Assembly (NCBI RefSeq): GCF_025567265.1
Contig: NZ_JAOQJW010000001.1
Coordinates: 62,001 to 126,000, forward strand
Length of the DNA: 64,000 nucleotides
From: Dorea_A amylophila
Lineage (GTDB): Bacteria > Bacillota > Clostridia > Lachnospirales > Lachnospiraceae
Direction of reading: 5' to 3'
The translations under genes and the position numbers were made by a program. The notes under the pieces are model-generated. The model saw nothing but the letters and a program-made list of their open reading frames with translations. It did no database searches and was not told where the DNA came from. Shown here piece by piece: positions 51,418-60,976 of the stretch. How positions within the stretch are numbered: position 1 is the stretch's first letter; the number at the start of each line of letters is the position of its first letter.

Positions 51418-52344
51418 GTGAAGTACTATCTTGCGCCATTAGAAGGAATCACAACTTACATATACCGGAGGGCATATCACACACATTACCGTCCGATGGA
51501 GAAATATTTCACACCGTTTCTGGTGCCGCATACCAAAAAGGATTTTAATACACGGGAGAAGAATGATATTTTGCCGGAACACAATCCGGACATGTATCTG
51601 GTGCCACAGATCCTGGCAAATGATGCAAAAGGTTTTTTGGATACAGTAGAAAAGTTAAAGATGTATGGATATGACGAGGTGAACCTGAATCTTGGATGCC
51701 CGTCGAAGACCGTAGTATCGAAAGGGCGGGGATCCGGATTCCTGATCCATACAGAGAAGTTGGAACGGTTCCTAGATGAGATCTATGCGAAAGCGGATGT
51801 AAAGATCTCTATTAAGACAAGAATCGGAAAATATGACGCCGATGAGTGGGGACAGCTTCTGGATATTTATAATAAATATCCGGTGGAAGAACTGATCGTG
51901 CATCCCAGGGTGCAGCAGCAGTTTTATAAAGGCCATCCAGATCTGGATGCATTTGCGGACGCAGTGAAAGAATGCAGGCATCCATTGTGTTATAACGGCG
52001 ATATCTTTACAGTTGAGGATATGGAAAGGTTAAAAAAACGGTTTCCGGAGATATCCTGTGTTATGTTGGGGCGTGGAATCCTGAGGAATCCGGAACTGAC
52101 AGATATTATCGAATCCGGTGGCGGAAGAATTGATGTGAAGAAATTAAGGGCATTCCATGACCAGATTTTTCAGGATTACCAGGAGGTAAGCAGTGGGGAT
52201 AAGAATGTGTTGTTCAAGATGAAAGAACTCTGGTGTTATCTTGGAACTTTGTTCCAGGATAAAGAAAAACAGTTAAAAAAGATCCGGAAGGCAGAGAAAC
52301 TGGACCGCTATGAAGTAGCTGTAGAAGAAATCCTTTACTTTTGA
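51418..52344 (+). CDS. tRNA-dihydrouridine synthase family protein
   Basis: A 308-residue FMN-dependent TIM-barrel enzyme of the Dus family, which reduces uridines in tRNA. It begins YYLAPLEGITTYIYRRAYH. The catalytic cysteine lies in EVNLNLGCPSKTVVSKGRGS, with ISIKTRIG and CYNGDIFTVEDM and the phosphate-binding MLGRGILRNPEL downstream. The start is GTG 51418 with AGGAGGACATAAAG ahead. Which uridine position it modifies is not evident. Confidence 0.92.
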   Translation: MKYYLAPLEGITTYIYRRAYHTHYRPMEKYFTPFLVPHTKKDFNTREKNDILPEHNPDMYLVPQILANDAKGFLDTVEKLKMYGYDEVNLNLGCPSKTVVSKGRGSGFLIHTEKLERFLDEIYAKADVKISIKTRIGKYDADEWGQLLDIYNKYPVEELIVHPRVQQQFYKGHPDLDAFADAVKECRHPLCYNGDIFTVEDMERLKKRFPEISCVMLGRGILRNPELTDIIESGGGRIDVKKLRAFHDQIFQDYQEVSSGDKNVLFKMKELWCYLGTLFQDKEKQLKKIRKAEKLDRYEVAVEEILYF

Positions 52345-52362
52345 AAACGTATGCAATATAAT
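52334..52362 (+). promoter_or_regulatory. Sigma-A promoter of the XRE-cupin regulator
   Basis: TTTACT (52334-52339) and TATAAT (52357-52362) are 17 bases apart. The -35 lies within the end of the dihydrouridine synthase gene. Confidence 0.7.
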
Positions 52363-52410
52363 AGATAAAAATTCTATATACAGGAATTTTGAAAAAGGGA
52401 GGGGCATGAA

Positions 52411-52965
52411 TTGGATCATTTGAATGAGTTGATCGCAGAGAATCTGAAAGATATCAGGAAAGGAAAAGGACTGAGTCTGGAACAAGTGTCATCCCTTACC
52501 ACAATCAGCAAAAGTATGTTGAGCCAGCTGGAAAGAGGAGAAGTCAATCCTACGATATCAACAGTGTATAAACTGGCATTGGGATTAAAGGTACCGGTTA
52601 CTGCATTTACCGCAGACAAACCACAGCCATTCTTTGAAACCGGGAAGAAAGGAGTAGAACCTTTGGCGGGGGATGATGGAAGATACCGCCTTTATCCGAT
52701 CTTCAGTTTCCGGGAGGGACAGGATTTTGAAATCTTTGACTTGGAATTTGATGAGAACGGAATGATGCAGGCGAATCGTCAGATGAATGGTACGAGAGAA
52801 TTCATTACCGTGTATTCCGGTGAACTGACACTGATTTTTAAAGACCAGGAATATGTATTGAGAGCCGGCGATGCGGCTTCGTATAATGCTTTTGATGATT
52901 ACGTGTATAAGAACACAGGAAAGGGAACGGTGACTGCGAATATCGTAGTACATTACCCGAATTAG
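52411..52965 (+). CDS. XRE family regulator with cupin domain
   Basis: A 184-residue transcriptional regulator. The N-terminal helix-turn-helix (about residues 5-62) reads ENLKDIRKGKGLSLEQVSSL and SKSMLSQLERGEVNPTISTV, typical of Cro/CI folds. The C-terminal cupin (about 105-180) contains REFITVYSGELTLIF and AGDAASYNAFDDYVY and probably senses a small ligand. It starts with TTG 52411 behind GGGAGGGG. The prolyl-tRNA editing-like gene follows after 14 bases and may be co-regulated. The target is unknown. Confidence 0.9.
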   Translation: MDHLNELIAENLKDIRKGKGLSLEQVSSLTTISKSMLSQLERGEVNPTISTVYKLALGLKVPVTAFTADKPQPFFETGKKGVEPLAGDDGRYRLYPIFSFREGQDFEIFDLEFDENGMMQANRQMNGTREFITVYSGELTLIFKDQEYVLRAGDAASYNAFDDYVYKNTGKGTVTANIVVHYPN

Positions 52966-52979
52966 AAAGGAGAAACAGC

Positions 52980-53471
52980 ATGGAAGACCAGAAACAGCGT
53001 GTATATGATGCGTTAAACAAGATGGGAATTAAGTACGAGGTGGTAGAGCATGAACCCGTACATACGATGGAGGATATGGACCGGCTGGGACTCCCGGAAA
53101 AAGGAACTTTATGCAAGAACTTATTCCTGAGAGATTCCAAAGGAAAGAGACACTTCCTGATCACAGCAGATGAGAAGACAAAAGTAGACTTAAAGACGCT
53201 CGGAAGACAGCTTGGAGCAGGAAATCTAAGCTTTGCATCCGAAGAACGCCTGGAGAAATATCTTGGCGTAAAGCAGGGGAGCGTAACTCCGTTTGCGCTG
53301 ATGAATGATACCGAGCATGCGGTAGAATTTTTCATCGATAAAAATTTAAGCAGATGTAAAAGTATGGGAATCCATCCGTTGGAAAATACAGCAACAGTAT
53401 TCATATCATTCAAAGATCTGGATAAGTTTTTATGGAATCTGGATGTCGATGTCGTAAAGATCAAATTGTAA
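52980..53471 (+). CDS. YbaK/ProX-type aminoacyl-tRNA deacylase
   Basis: A 163-residue trans-editing protein of the YbaK/PrdX group, which removes wrong amino acids (usually Ala or Cys) from tRNA-Pro. It begins YDALNKMGIKYEVVEHEPVH and contains CKNLFLRDSKGKRHFLIT with the conserved Lys, plus GSVTPFALMND. Length fits PrdX rather than the ProRS insertion domain. It is expressed from the same direction as the XRE-cupin gene. The precise tRNA is inferred. Confidence 0.9.
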   Translation: MEDQKQRVYDALNKMGIKYEVVEHEPVHTMEDMDRLGLPEKGTLCKNLFLRDSKGKRHFLITADEKTKVDLKTLGRQLGAGNLSFASEERLEKYLGVKQGSVTPFALMNDTEHAVEFFIDKNLSRCKSMGIHPLENTATVFISFKDLDKFLWNLDVDVVKIKL

Positions 53472-53491
53472 AAAAGTTTATATTTTTTTAA

Positions 53492-53520
53492 TTGCAACTT
53501 TCCTCACGTAGAAGTAGAAT
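53492..53520 (+). promoter_or_regulatory. Sigma-A promoter of the CPBP protease gene
   Basis: TTGCAA (53492-53497) and TAGAAT (53515-53520) are spaced 17 bases apart, 45 bases before the ATG at 53566. Confidence 0.7.
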
Positions 53521-53565
53521 AGAACAGTATATGATACGAAGCAACAGATGAAAGTGAGGATAACT

Positions 53566-54537
53566 ATGGAAGAATGGCAGAACGGACACGACCAGCCGGG
53601 ATACCATTATCACCAGGAACAGGAGAGAAAACCAGTTGAGACACCGGGAAAACGTTTCTGGAAGATGTGGGGACCGCTCCTGATCAAATGGGGGATCGGA
53701 ATCGGCGTAGGTATGGCAGTCATGGCAGCCATGATGATGGCATATATGAAGACACACTATCAGACGCAGGCAGCATTAGAGGCGTTGATGTCTGATCAGA
53801 ATAAGCTGATGGCCTTTTATGAAAAGATGTTGAATAAGTATATCGACTATACGACATGGGTAGAAGGTCTGTCGGCACTTGTTACAATCCCTGTTATGGC
53901 ACTTATGTATCACGGGGACAGAAAGAAAGAGAAGACAGCCGGTATCGTACAGGATAAGAAAGCGCCGTTGTGGCAATATCCGGCAGTGATCATTATGGCA
54001 CTTGCCATGAGTTTGGGGCTGAATAACCTGATCATCATTGGAAATCTGTCAGCGATAGATGCAAATTATAAGGCAACTATGAATGCGATGTATTCGGCAC
54101 CGCTTGCAATACAGATCGTGTGTCTGGCAGTGCTGGTACCCATCTGTGAAGAATATGTATTCAGAGGATTGTTCTTCAGAAGAATGGAAAGGGAAAGCTC
54201 ATTTGTGTATGCGATGGTCTATTCATCCGTCGTATTTGGCATATTGCATGTGAATCTGGTGCAGATGCTCTATGGATTTGCCCTGGGGATGATGCTGGCA
54301 TATGTGTATGAAAAATATGGTTCATTGAAAGCACCGGTGGCAGCACATATGTCAATGAATCTGTTATCTGTGCTGGCTACCAGATATGGACTCTATAACT
54401 GGATGCTGAAAGATAATATCCGGATCGGTATAATTACAGTTGTTTGTGCAGCAGTTGCATCAACAATGTTTGTTATAATCCAGCGCATTGAAGAAAAACC
54501 AACAAAGAAGAAAGAAAACGAGAATCTGGCAATGTAA
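53566..54537 (+). CDS. CPBP family intramembrane glutamic endopeptidase
   Basis: A 323-residue membrane protein with a hydrophilic His/Gln-rich N-terminus (WQNGHDQPGYHYHQEQE) and about seven to eight hydrophobic segments. The CPBP (Abi/CAAX protease-like) motifs are EEYVFRGLFFRRM (the EExxxR box) and the later FGILHVNL and APVAAHMSMNL with conserved His residues. Members cleave within the membrane; some give bacteriocin immunity, others have unknown substrates. The start at 53566 follows GTGAGGATAACT; the frame from 53548 has no ribosome site. The stop codon lies within the following terminator hairpin. Confidence 0.9.
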   Translation: MEEWQNGHDQPGYHYHQEQERKPVETPGKRFWKMWGPLLIKWGIGIGVGMAVMAAMMMAYMKTHYQTQAALEALMSDQNKLMAFYEKMLNKYIDYTTWVEGLSALVTIPVMALMYHGDRKKEKTAGIVQDKKAPLWQYPAVIIMALAMSLGLNNLIIIGNLSAIDANYKATMNAMYSAPLAIQIVCLAVLVPICEEYVFRGLFFRRMERESSFVYAMVYSSVVFGILHVNLVQMLYGFALGMMLAYVYEKYGSLKAPVAAHMSMNLLSVLATRYGLYNWMLKDNIRIGIITVVCAAVASTMFVIIQRIEEKPTKKKENENLAM

Positions 54538-54555
54538 GTTGTCAGATTCTTTTTG
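54522..54555 (+). terminator. Terminator overlapping the CPBP gene stop, with alternative pairing partner
   Basis: GAATCTGGCA (54522-54531) pairs with TGTCAGATTC (54540-54549, one G-U) and is followed by TTTTT. The 3' arm (AGTTGTCAGATT, 54537-54548) is also perfectly complementary over 12 bases to AATCTGACAACT at 54579-54590, so two exclusive hairpins are possible. Confidence 0.75.
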
Positions 54556-54606
54556 GGTTGGAATATAAAAAGTCAAATAATCTGACAACTCAAAATAATT
54601 TTTATC

Positions 54607-54635
54607 TTTACAACAGTAAAGCCTTGTGATATAGT
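54607..54635 (+). promoter_or_regulatory. Sigma-A promoter of gltBD
   Basis: TTTACA (54607-54612) and TATAGT (54630-54635) are spaced 17 bases apart, 30 bases before the gltB ATG. Confidence 0.75.
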
Positions 54636-54664
54636 AGGAAAAAACAAAAGAAAGGAACAGATGT

Positions 54665-57600
54665 ATGAAAGAAGGAAATGTAGTCCAGCAACGTGGACTG
54701 TATCGTTCCGAATTTGAACATGATAACTGTGGAATCGGTGCGATCGTTAATATCAAAGGACAGAAAAGTCACGATACAGTGGCAAATGCATTGAAAATCG
54801 TTGAAAATCTTGAACATAGAGCTGGCAAGGATGCCGAAGGTAAGACAGGTGATGGAGTTGGAATCTTATTACAAGTTTCTCACAGATTCTTCTCTAAAGT
54901 CTGTAAACCTCTCGGCATCTTTTTACGTTCTGAAAGAGATTACGGAGTGGGAATGTTCTTCTTTCCACAGGACGAATTAAAGAGAAATCAGGCAAAGAAG
55001 ATATTCGAAGTGATCGTCAAAAAAGAAGGAATGAATTTCCTTGGATGGAGAGAAGTTCCGGTGAAGGCAGACGTACTTGGAAGCAGAGCGGTCGAATGTA
55101 TGCCATGTATTATGCAGGGATTTATTGAAAGACCTAAGAAGGTAGAGCAGGGGGGTGACTTTGACCGTAAACTGTATATTGTAAGGCGCGTATTTGAGCA
55201 GAGTGCAGATGATACATATGTGGCATCGCTTTCCAGCCGTACCATCGCTTATAAAGGAATGTTTCTGGTAGATCAGCTCAGACTGTTCTTCCCTGATCTG
55301 CAGGATCCGGATTATGATTCCGCAATCGCACTGGTTCACTCCAGATTCAGTACGAACACGAATCCAAGCTGGGAGAGAGCGCATCCGAACCGTTTTATTG
55401 TGCATAATGGCGAGATAAACACGATCCGCGGCAATACGGATAAGATGCGTGCCAGAGAAGAAAATATGGAATCCGAGTGTATGAAAGGAAAACTTCATGA
55501 AGTGCTTCCTGCAATCAATAGTAGCGGTTCTGATTCGGCAATGCTGGATAATGCAATTGAATTCATGGTTATGAGTGGTATGGATCTTCCACTGGCAGTT
55601 ATGATCGCAATTCCGGAACCGTGGGCAAATAACAGAAACCTTTCCCAGAAAAAGAAAGATTTTTATCAGTATTATGCAACTATGATGGAACCATGGGATG
55701 GTCCGGCGTCTATCCTGTTCAGTGATGGTGACTGCATGGGAGCCGTGCTTGACAGAAATGGCCTGCGTCCATCGAGGTATTATATCACGGATGATGATAT
55801 GCTGATCCTTTCTTCGGAAGTTGGTGTACTGGATATTCCACCGGAGAAGATTGTAGTGAAAGAACGTTTGCATCCGGGAAAGATGCTTCTGGTAGATATC
55901 AAAAAAGGAAAAGTCATTGATGACGAAGAATTAAAAGAAACTTATGCAAGCAGACAGCCTTATGGTGAGTGGCTGGATAACAATCTGATCGAATTAAAGG
56001 ATCTGAAGATCCCGAATCAGAAGGTTCCAGCTTATACAGCAGAAGAATGCAGAAGACTTCAGAAAGCATTCGGCTATTCATATGAAGAAGTAAAGACTTC
56101 TATCCTGAACATGGCGAAGAATGGTGCTGAAGGAACAGCAGCCATGGGTATTGATGCGCCGCTTGCGGTATTATCTGACATGCATCAGAACCTGTTTGGA
56201 TATTTCAAACAACGTTTTGCACAGGTAACCAACCCTCCAATCGATGCAATCCGTGAGAAGGTCGTTACATCTACAACGGTTTATATTGGTGAAGATGGAA
56301 ACCTTCTGGAAGAAAAAGCAGAGAACTGTAAGATGTTAAAGGTTAACAATCCAATTCTTACAGAGACAGATCTTCTGAAAATTAAAAATATGAAAGAAGA
56401 TGGATTCAAGGTTGCGGAGATTCCGACCATCTATTACAAGAATTCGAGCCTTGAAAAGGCAATTGATTATCTGTTTATTGAAGTTGACAGAGCTATCCGT
56501 GAAGGAGCCAACATTCTGATCCTCTCAGATAGAGGTGTAGATGAATATCACGTGGCAATGCCTTCGCTCCTGGTGCTTTCCGGACTGCAGCAGCATCTGG
56601 TGCGCACAAAGAAACGTACTTCTGTAGGAATCGTTCTGGAGACCGGAGAACCAAGAGAGGTACATCACTTCGCAACACTGATCGGTTATGGTGCATGTGC
56701 GATCAACCCGTATCTTGCACACGAATCCATCAAACAGCTGATCGATACGGATATGCTTCAGAAAGACTATTACGCAGCAGTGGATGATTATAACAATGCG
56801 GTACTTAGCGGAATTGTAAAGATTGCATCAAAGATGGGTATCTCCACAATCCAGTCTTATCAGGGAGCAAAGATATTTGAAGCAATCGGATTAAAACAGG
56901 AATTCATTGACAAATACTTTACAGATACTGTCAGCAGAATTGGCGGAATCGGAATTGAAGAGATTGCAGCAGATTATATTGCGCGTCATTCACAGGCATT
57001 TGATCCGCTCGGACTGGAAGTGGATATGACACTGAACAGTGTAGGACAGCATAAACTAAAAAGCGGCGGAGAGAGACATCTTTACAATCCACAGACGATC
57101 CATATGCTGCAGGAATCTACCAGACGCGGTGACTATGGTATGTTCAAACAGTATACAGAGCTGGTCAATGCGGAAGGAGAACACATCAACCTGCGTGGAC
57201 AGTTAGAATTCAACTATCCAAAGAAAGGCATTCCAATCGAAGAAGTAGAAAGCGTCGACGAGATTGTAAAACGATTCAAGACAGGAGCAATGTCTTATGG
57301 TTCTATCTCGAAAGAAGCGCATGAGACACTGGCAATTGCGATGAACCAGTTGCATGGTAAATCCAACAGTGGTGAAGGTGGAGAGGAGATTGAACGTCTG
57401 GATACGAACAGATGCTCTGCAATCAAACAGGTAGCTTCCGGACGATTTGGCGTTACATCCAGATACCTGGTAAGTGCACAGGAAATCCAGATCAAGATGG
57501 CGCAGGGGGCAAAACCGGGAGAAGGCGGACATCTGCCGGGCGGAAAAGTATATCCGTGGATTGCAAAGACGCGTCACTCTACACCTGGGGTCAGCCTGAT

Positions 57601-59200
57601 CTCACCACCGCCACATCATGATATCTATTCGATCGAGGATCTTGCGCAACTCATTTACGATTGTAAAAATGCGAACAAAGATGCGAGAATTACAGTAAAA
57701 CTGGTATCAGAAGCCGGTGTCGGTACAGTTGCAGCCGGTGTAGCCAAAGCGGGAGCAGGCCTGATATTGATTTCCGGATATGACGGAGGAACCGGGGCAG
57801 CACCAAGAAGTTCCATCCATAATGCAGGACTTCCATGGGAACTGGGACTTGCAGAGACGCATCAGACACTGATTCAGAATGGCTTAAGGGAAAGAGTCCG
57901 TATCGAGACAGACGGTAAGCTAATGAGTGGTCGTGATGTGGCGATCGCAGCGATCCTTGGAGCAGAAGAATTCGGATTTGCAACTGCACCGCTGGTAACG
58001 ATGGGGTGTGTAATGATGCGTGTATGTAATCTGGATACCTGCCCAGTCGGTGTGGCAACGCAGAATCCGGAACTGAGAAAACGTTTCCGTGGAAAACCGG
58101 AATATGTCGTGAACTTTATGCGTTTTATTGCAGAAGAACTGCGAGAATATATGGCAAGATTCGGTGTCCGTACACTGGATGAACTGGTTGGAAGAACAGA
58201 TCTTCTGAAAGTAAAGGAAGTGGCAACTTCAGAACGTGCAGCCACACTGAATCTGGAACAGATTCTCGATAATCCATATGAAGGCACAAAGACACCGATG
58301 ACATTCAATCCGAAGAAAGTCTTCGATTTTGAATTGGAGAAAACTCTGGATGAAAAAGTTCTGGTCAGAGAATTGCTCCCGGCGGTAGAGAAGAAACAGA
58401 AGAGAAGCATTGAAATAGATGTGACAAATACGAACCGTACATTTGGTACAATCTTTGGTTCGGAGATTACGAGAAGATATCCGGAAGGTTTGGACGAAGA
58501 CAGCTATGTGGTACATTGTAAGGGTGCCGGCGGACAGTCCTTCGGCGCATTTATTCCGAAAGGACTGACACTGGAACTGACCGGTGATAGTAATGACTAT
58601 TTCGGAAAGGGACTTTCCGGCGGAAAACTTGTAGTATATCCACCAAAAGGAATACGCTATAAAGCGGAAGAAAACATTATCATCGGTAACGTGGCACTCT
58701 ACGGGGCAACCAGCGGTAAAGTATTCATCAATGGCGTGGCGGGAGAACGTTTTGCAGTACGTAATTCCGGTGCGACAGCAGTTGTAGAAGGTGTAGGAGA
58801 TCACGGATGTGAATATATGACAGGCGGACGCGTAGCAGTCCTTGGCGGAACAGGTAAGAACTTCGCAGCCGGTATGAGCGGTGGAGTTGCTTATGTACTG
58901 GATATGGAAAATGATCTTTATACAAGAGTCAATAAAGAGATGGTTCATATTGAACATGTGACAACCAAGATCGATGTCGGAGAATTAAAGAGCATGATCG
59001 AAGAACATGTTGCCAATACCAATTCGGAACTTGGTAAGAAGATTCTGGATAACTTCACTGAATATCTTCCGAAATTCAAGAAGATTATTCCGATTGATTA
59101 TGAACGTATGCTGACAACCATCCTTCAGATGGAAGAACAGGGCATGAGCAGTGAACAGGCAAAGACAGAAGCATTTTATGCGATCAAAGAAGGAAGATAG
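54665..59200 (+). CDS. gltB: Glutamate synthase large subunit
   Basis: A 1511-residue alpha subunit of NADPH-type GOGAT, which makes two glutamates from glutamine and 2-oxoglutarate. A 21-residue propeptide precedes the nucleophile Cys22 in EHDNCGIGAIVN of the glutaminase domain (to about 420). The central domain and the FMN/2-oxoglutarate synthase domain follow (HLPGGKVYPWIAKTRHSTPG, SGYDGGTGAAPRSSIHNAG). The 3Fe-4S cysteines are in GCVMMRVCNLDTCPVG. The C-terminal GxGxG repeat domain (about 1260-1500) closes it. Full length, with gltD 12 bases downstream. The ribosome site is GAAAGGAACAG. Confidence 0.98.
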   Translation: MKEGNVVQQRGLYRSEFEHDNCGIGAIVNIKGQKSHDTVANALKIVENLEHRAGKDAEGKTGDGVGILLQVSHRFFSKVCKPLGIFLRSERDYGVGMFFFPQDELKRNQAKKIFEVIVKKEGMNFLGWREVPVKADVLGSRAVECMPCIMQGFIERPKKVEQGGDFDRKLYIVRRVFEQSADDTYVASLSSRTIAYKGMFLVDQLRLFFPDLQDPDYDSAIALVHSRFSTNTNPSWERAHPNRFIVHNGEINTIRGNTDKMRAREENMESECMKGKLHEVLPAINSSGSDSAMLDNAIEFMVMSGMDLPLAVMIAIPEPWANNRNLSQKKKDFYQYYATMMEPWDGPASILFSDGDCMGAVLDRNGLRPSRYYITDDDMLILSSEVGVLDIPPEKIVVKERLHPGKMLLVDIKKGKVIDDEELKETYASRQPYGEWLDNNLIELKDLKIPNQKVPAYTAEECRRLQKAFGYSYEEVKTSILNMAKNGAEGTAAMGIDAPLAVLSDMHQNLFGYFKQRFAQVTNPPIDAIREKVVTSTTVYIGEDGNLLEEKAENCKMLKVNNPILTETDLLKIKNMKEDGFKVAEIPTIYYKNSSLEKAIDYLFIEVDRAIREGANILILSDRGVDEYHVAMPSLLVLSGLQQHLVRTKKRTSVGIVLETGEPREVHHFATLIGYGACAINPYLAHESIKQLIDTDMLQKDYYAAVDDYNNAVLSGIVKIASKMGISTIQSYQGAKIFEAIGLKQEFIDKYFTDTVSRIGGIGIEEIAADYIARHSQAFDPLGLEVDMTLNSVGQHKLKSGGERHLYNPQTIHMLQESTRRGDYGMFKQYTELVNAEGEHINLRGQLEFNYPKKGIPIEEVESVDEIVKRFKTGAMSYGSISKEAHETLAIAMNQLHGKSNSGEGGEEIERLDTNRCSAIKQVASGRFGVTSRYLVSAQEIQIKMAQGAKPGEGGHLPGGKVYPWIAKTRHSTPGVSLISPPPHHDIYSIEDLAQLIYDCKNANKDARITVKLVSEAGVGTVAAGVAKAGAGLILISGYDGGTGAAPRSSIHNAGLPWELGLAETHQTLIQNGLRERVRIETDGKLMSGRDVAIAAILGAEEFGFATAPLVTMGCVMMRVCNLDTCPVGVATQNPELRKRFRGKPEYVVNFMRFIAEELREYMARFGVRTLDELVGRTDLLKVKEVATSERAATLNLEQILDNPYEGTKTPMTFNPKKVFDFELEKTLDEKVLVRELLPAVEKKQKRSIEIDVTNTNRTFGTIFGSEITRRYPEGLDEDSYVVHCKGAGGQSFGAFIPKGLTLELTGDSNDYFGKGLSGGKLVVYPPKGIRYKAEENIIIGNVALYGATSGKVFINGVAGERFAVRNSGATAVVEGVGDHGCEYMTGGRVAVLGGTGKNFAAGMSGGVAYVLDMENDLYTRVNKEMVHIEHVTTKIDVGELKSMIEEHVANTNSELGKKILDNFTEYLPKFKKIIPIDYERMLTTILQMEEQGMSSEQAKTEAFYAIKEGR

Positions 59201-59212
59201 GGGGTAAGAACA

Positions 59213-60739
59213 GTGGGAAAAGCAACAGGATTTATGGATTATGACAGGCAGGATAAGATGGCTGAAGATCCAAAAGAGCGAATTAAGCATTTTAAAGAGT
59301 TTCATACACCTCTGTCAAAAGAAGAACAGGAGCTGCAGGGAGCCAGATGTATGGCATGTGGCGTGCCGTTCTGCCAGTCCGGTCAGATGCTGATGGGAAT
59401 GGCAAGCGGATGCCCTCTTCACAACCTGGTACCGGAATGGAATGATCTGATCTTTCAGGAAAACTGGGAAGAAGCATATTACAGACTGAAAAAGACGAAC
59501 AACTTTCCGGAATTTACATCAAGGGTATGTCCGGCACTCTGTGAGGCTGCATGTACATGCGGACTGAACGGAGATGCAGTTTCAAGTAAGGCGAATGAAT
59601 ATAGCATTATTGAAAATGCATACAAAAAAGGTTATGCAGCAGCAAAACTGGTAAAGGTAAGAACCGGTAAGAAGGTTGCAGTTGTAGGTTCCGGTCCGTC
59701 GGGACTTGCAACTGCTGATATGCTGAACAGAAGAGGACACAGTGTGACTGTCTTTGAAAGAGAAGATAAAATCGGTGGACTCCTTCGATATGGTATCCCG
59801 AATATGAAACTGGAAAAGCAGTTCATTGATCGCAAGATTGCAATCATGGAAGAAGAAGGGGTTCAGTTTGTGACAGGATGTAATATCGGAAAAGATAAGA
59901 AAGCAGCTACATTATTAAAAGAATTTGACCGTATAGTACTTTGCTGCGGTGCATCAAATCCAAGGGATATTAAAGTACCAGGAAGAGAAGCCGAAGGCAT
60001 CTATTTCGCAGTAGATTTCTTAAAATCAACAACAAAAGCACTCTGGAAAAATGCAAAACAGAATGCAGATGGAACCTATGACCTGAGTCTGAAGGAAGGC
60101 ACATACATTTCCGCAAAAGGAAAAAATGTTATGGTCATCGGTGGAGGAGATACAGGAAATGACTGTGTGGGAACATCGATGAGACATGGTGCCAAGAGTG
60201 TACTGCAGCTTGAGATGATGCCGAAAGCTCCGGATGAACGTACGGAGATGAATCCTTGGCCGGAGTGGCCGAGAGTCTGCAAGACAGATTACGGTCAGCA
60301 GGAAGCCGCTGCCGTATTTGGACATGACCCACGTGTATACCAGACAACCGTCAAAGAATTCAAAAAAGACAAAAACGGTAAAGTATGCAAGGCAGTTCTG
60401 GTGAAATTAGAGCCGAAAAAAGATGAAAAGACAGGCCGTATGATGATGGCAGAGGTGGCCGGAAGTGAATACACGGTGGATGTAGATCTGGTATTGATCG
60501 CAGCAGGTTTCCTGGGAAGTCAGGATTATGTGACCAAAGCATTTGGCGTAGAAGTAAATGAACGCACAAATGTTAAGACTGCAGCCGGAGCATATAGTAC
60601 AAACGTTAAAAATGTCTTCACAGCAGGCGATATGCACAGAGGACAGTCACTGGTTGTGTGGGCAATCCGTGAAGGGCGCGAGGCTGCAAAAGCTGTAGAT
60701 ATCAGTTTGATGGGATATACGAATATGTATGTCCAGTAG
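59213..60739 (+). CDS. gltD: Glutamate synthase small subunit
   Basis: A 508-residue FAD/NADPH-binding beta subunit that feeds electrons to GltB. The N-terminal iron-sulfur cysteines are CMACGVPFCQ and CPALCEAACTCGLNGDAV. The FAD site is VAVVGSGPSGLATADMLNRRGH, and a second dinucleotide site reads NVMVIGGGDTGNDCVGTS. The C-terminus has FTAGDMHRGQSLVVWAIREG. The start is GTG 59213 behind GGGGGTAAGAACA. It is translated with gltB as one unit. Confidence 0.97.
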   Translation: MGKATGFMDYDRQDKMAEDPKERIKHFKEFHTPLSKEEQELQGARCMACGVPFCQSGQMLMGMASGCPLHNLVPEWNDLIFQENWEEAYYRLKKTNNFPEFTSRVCPALCEAACTCGLNGDAVSSKANEYSIIENAYKKGYAAAKLVKVRTGKKVAVVGSGPSGLATADMLNRRGHSVTVFEREDKIGGLLRYGIPNMKLEKQFIDRKIAIMEEEGVQFVTGCNIGKDKKAATLLKEFDRIVLCCGASNPRDIKVPGREAEGIYFAVDFLKSTTKALWKNAKQNADGTYDLSLKEGTYISAKGKNVMVIGGGDTGNDCVGTSMRHGAKSVLQLEMMPKAPDERTEMNPWPEWPRVCKTDYGQQEAAAVFGHDPRVYQTTVKEFKKDKNGKVCKAVLVKLEPKKDEKTGRMMMAEVAGSEYTVDVDLVLIAAGFLGSQDYVTKAFGVEVNERTNVKTAAGAYSTNVKNVFTAGDMHRGQSLVVWAIREGREAAKAVDISLMGYTNMYVQ

Positions 60740-60813
60740 TGAAAAAGTACAGCAAAAGGATGGGCGAAAAATTTCCTCGCATAAAATAAAAAGCTGAATT
60801 ATAATAGGAAAGA

Positions 60814-60842
60814 ACAGGTCGGAATCATATATTCCGGCCTGT
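60814..60842 (+). terminator. Hairpin downstream of gltD
   Basis: ACAGGTCGGAAT (60814-60825) and ATTCCGGCCTGT (60831-60842) form a 12-bp stem with one G-U. The tail (AATTGTTACAAAA) is poor in T, so it is a likely but not ideal terminator. Confidence 0.55.
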
Positions 60843-60868
60843 AATTGTTACAAAAGTATTAAAAAATG

Positions 60869-60897
60869 TTGCAATTTGCTCTATGTTGAGCTATAAT
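60869..60897 (+). promoter_or_regulatory. Sigma-A promoter of the NlpC/P60 hydrolase gene
   Basis: TTGCAA (60869-60874) and TATAAT (60892-60897) are 17 bases apart. The transcript leader is about 75 bases, with no recognised riboswitch. Confidence 0.85.
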
Positions 60898-60976
60898 AGC
60901 AATCAGATGCGGAAGAAAGAATAATCTTGCGCCTGAGGGGAAGCAATAATTAAAACAAAAAGAAAGAAGAGTGAGT

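Noticed and set aside
60898..60976. c-di-AMP (ydaO-type) riboswitch ahead of the NlpC/P60 gene
   Set aside because: The leader is only about 75 bases and lacks the conserved GGGG-rich core of that riboswitch. Only a small TTGC/GCAA hairpin is visible.
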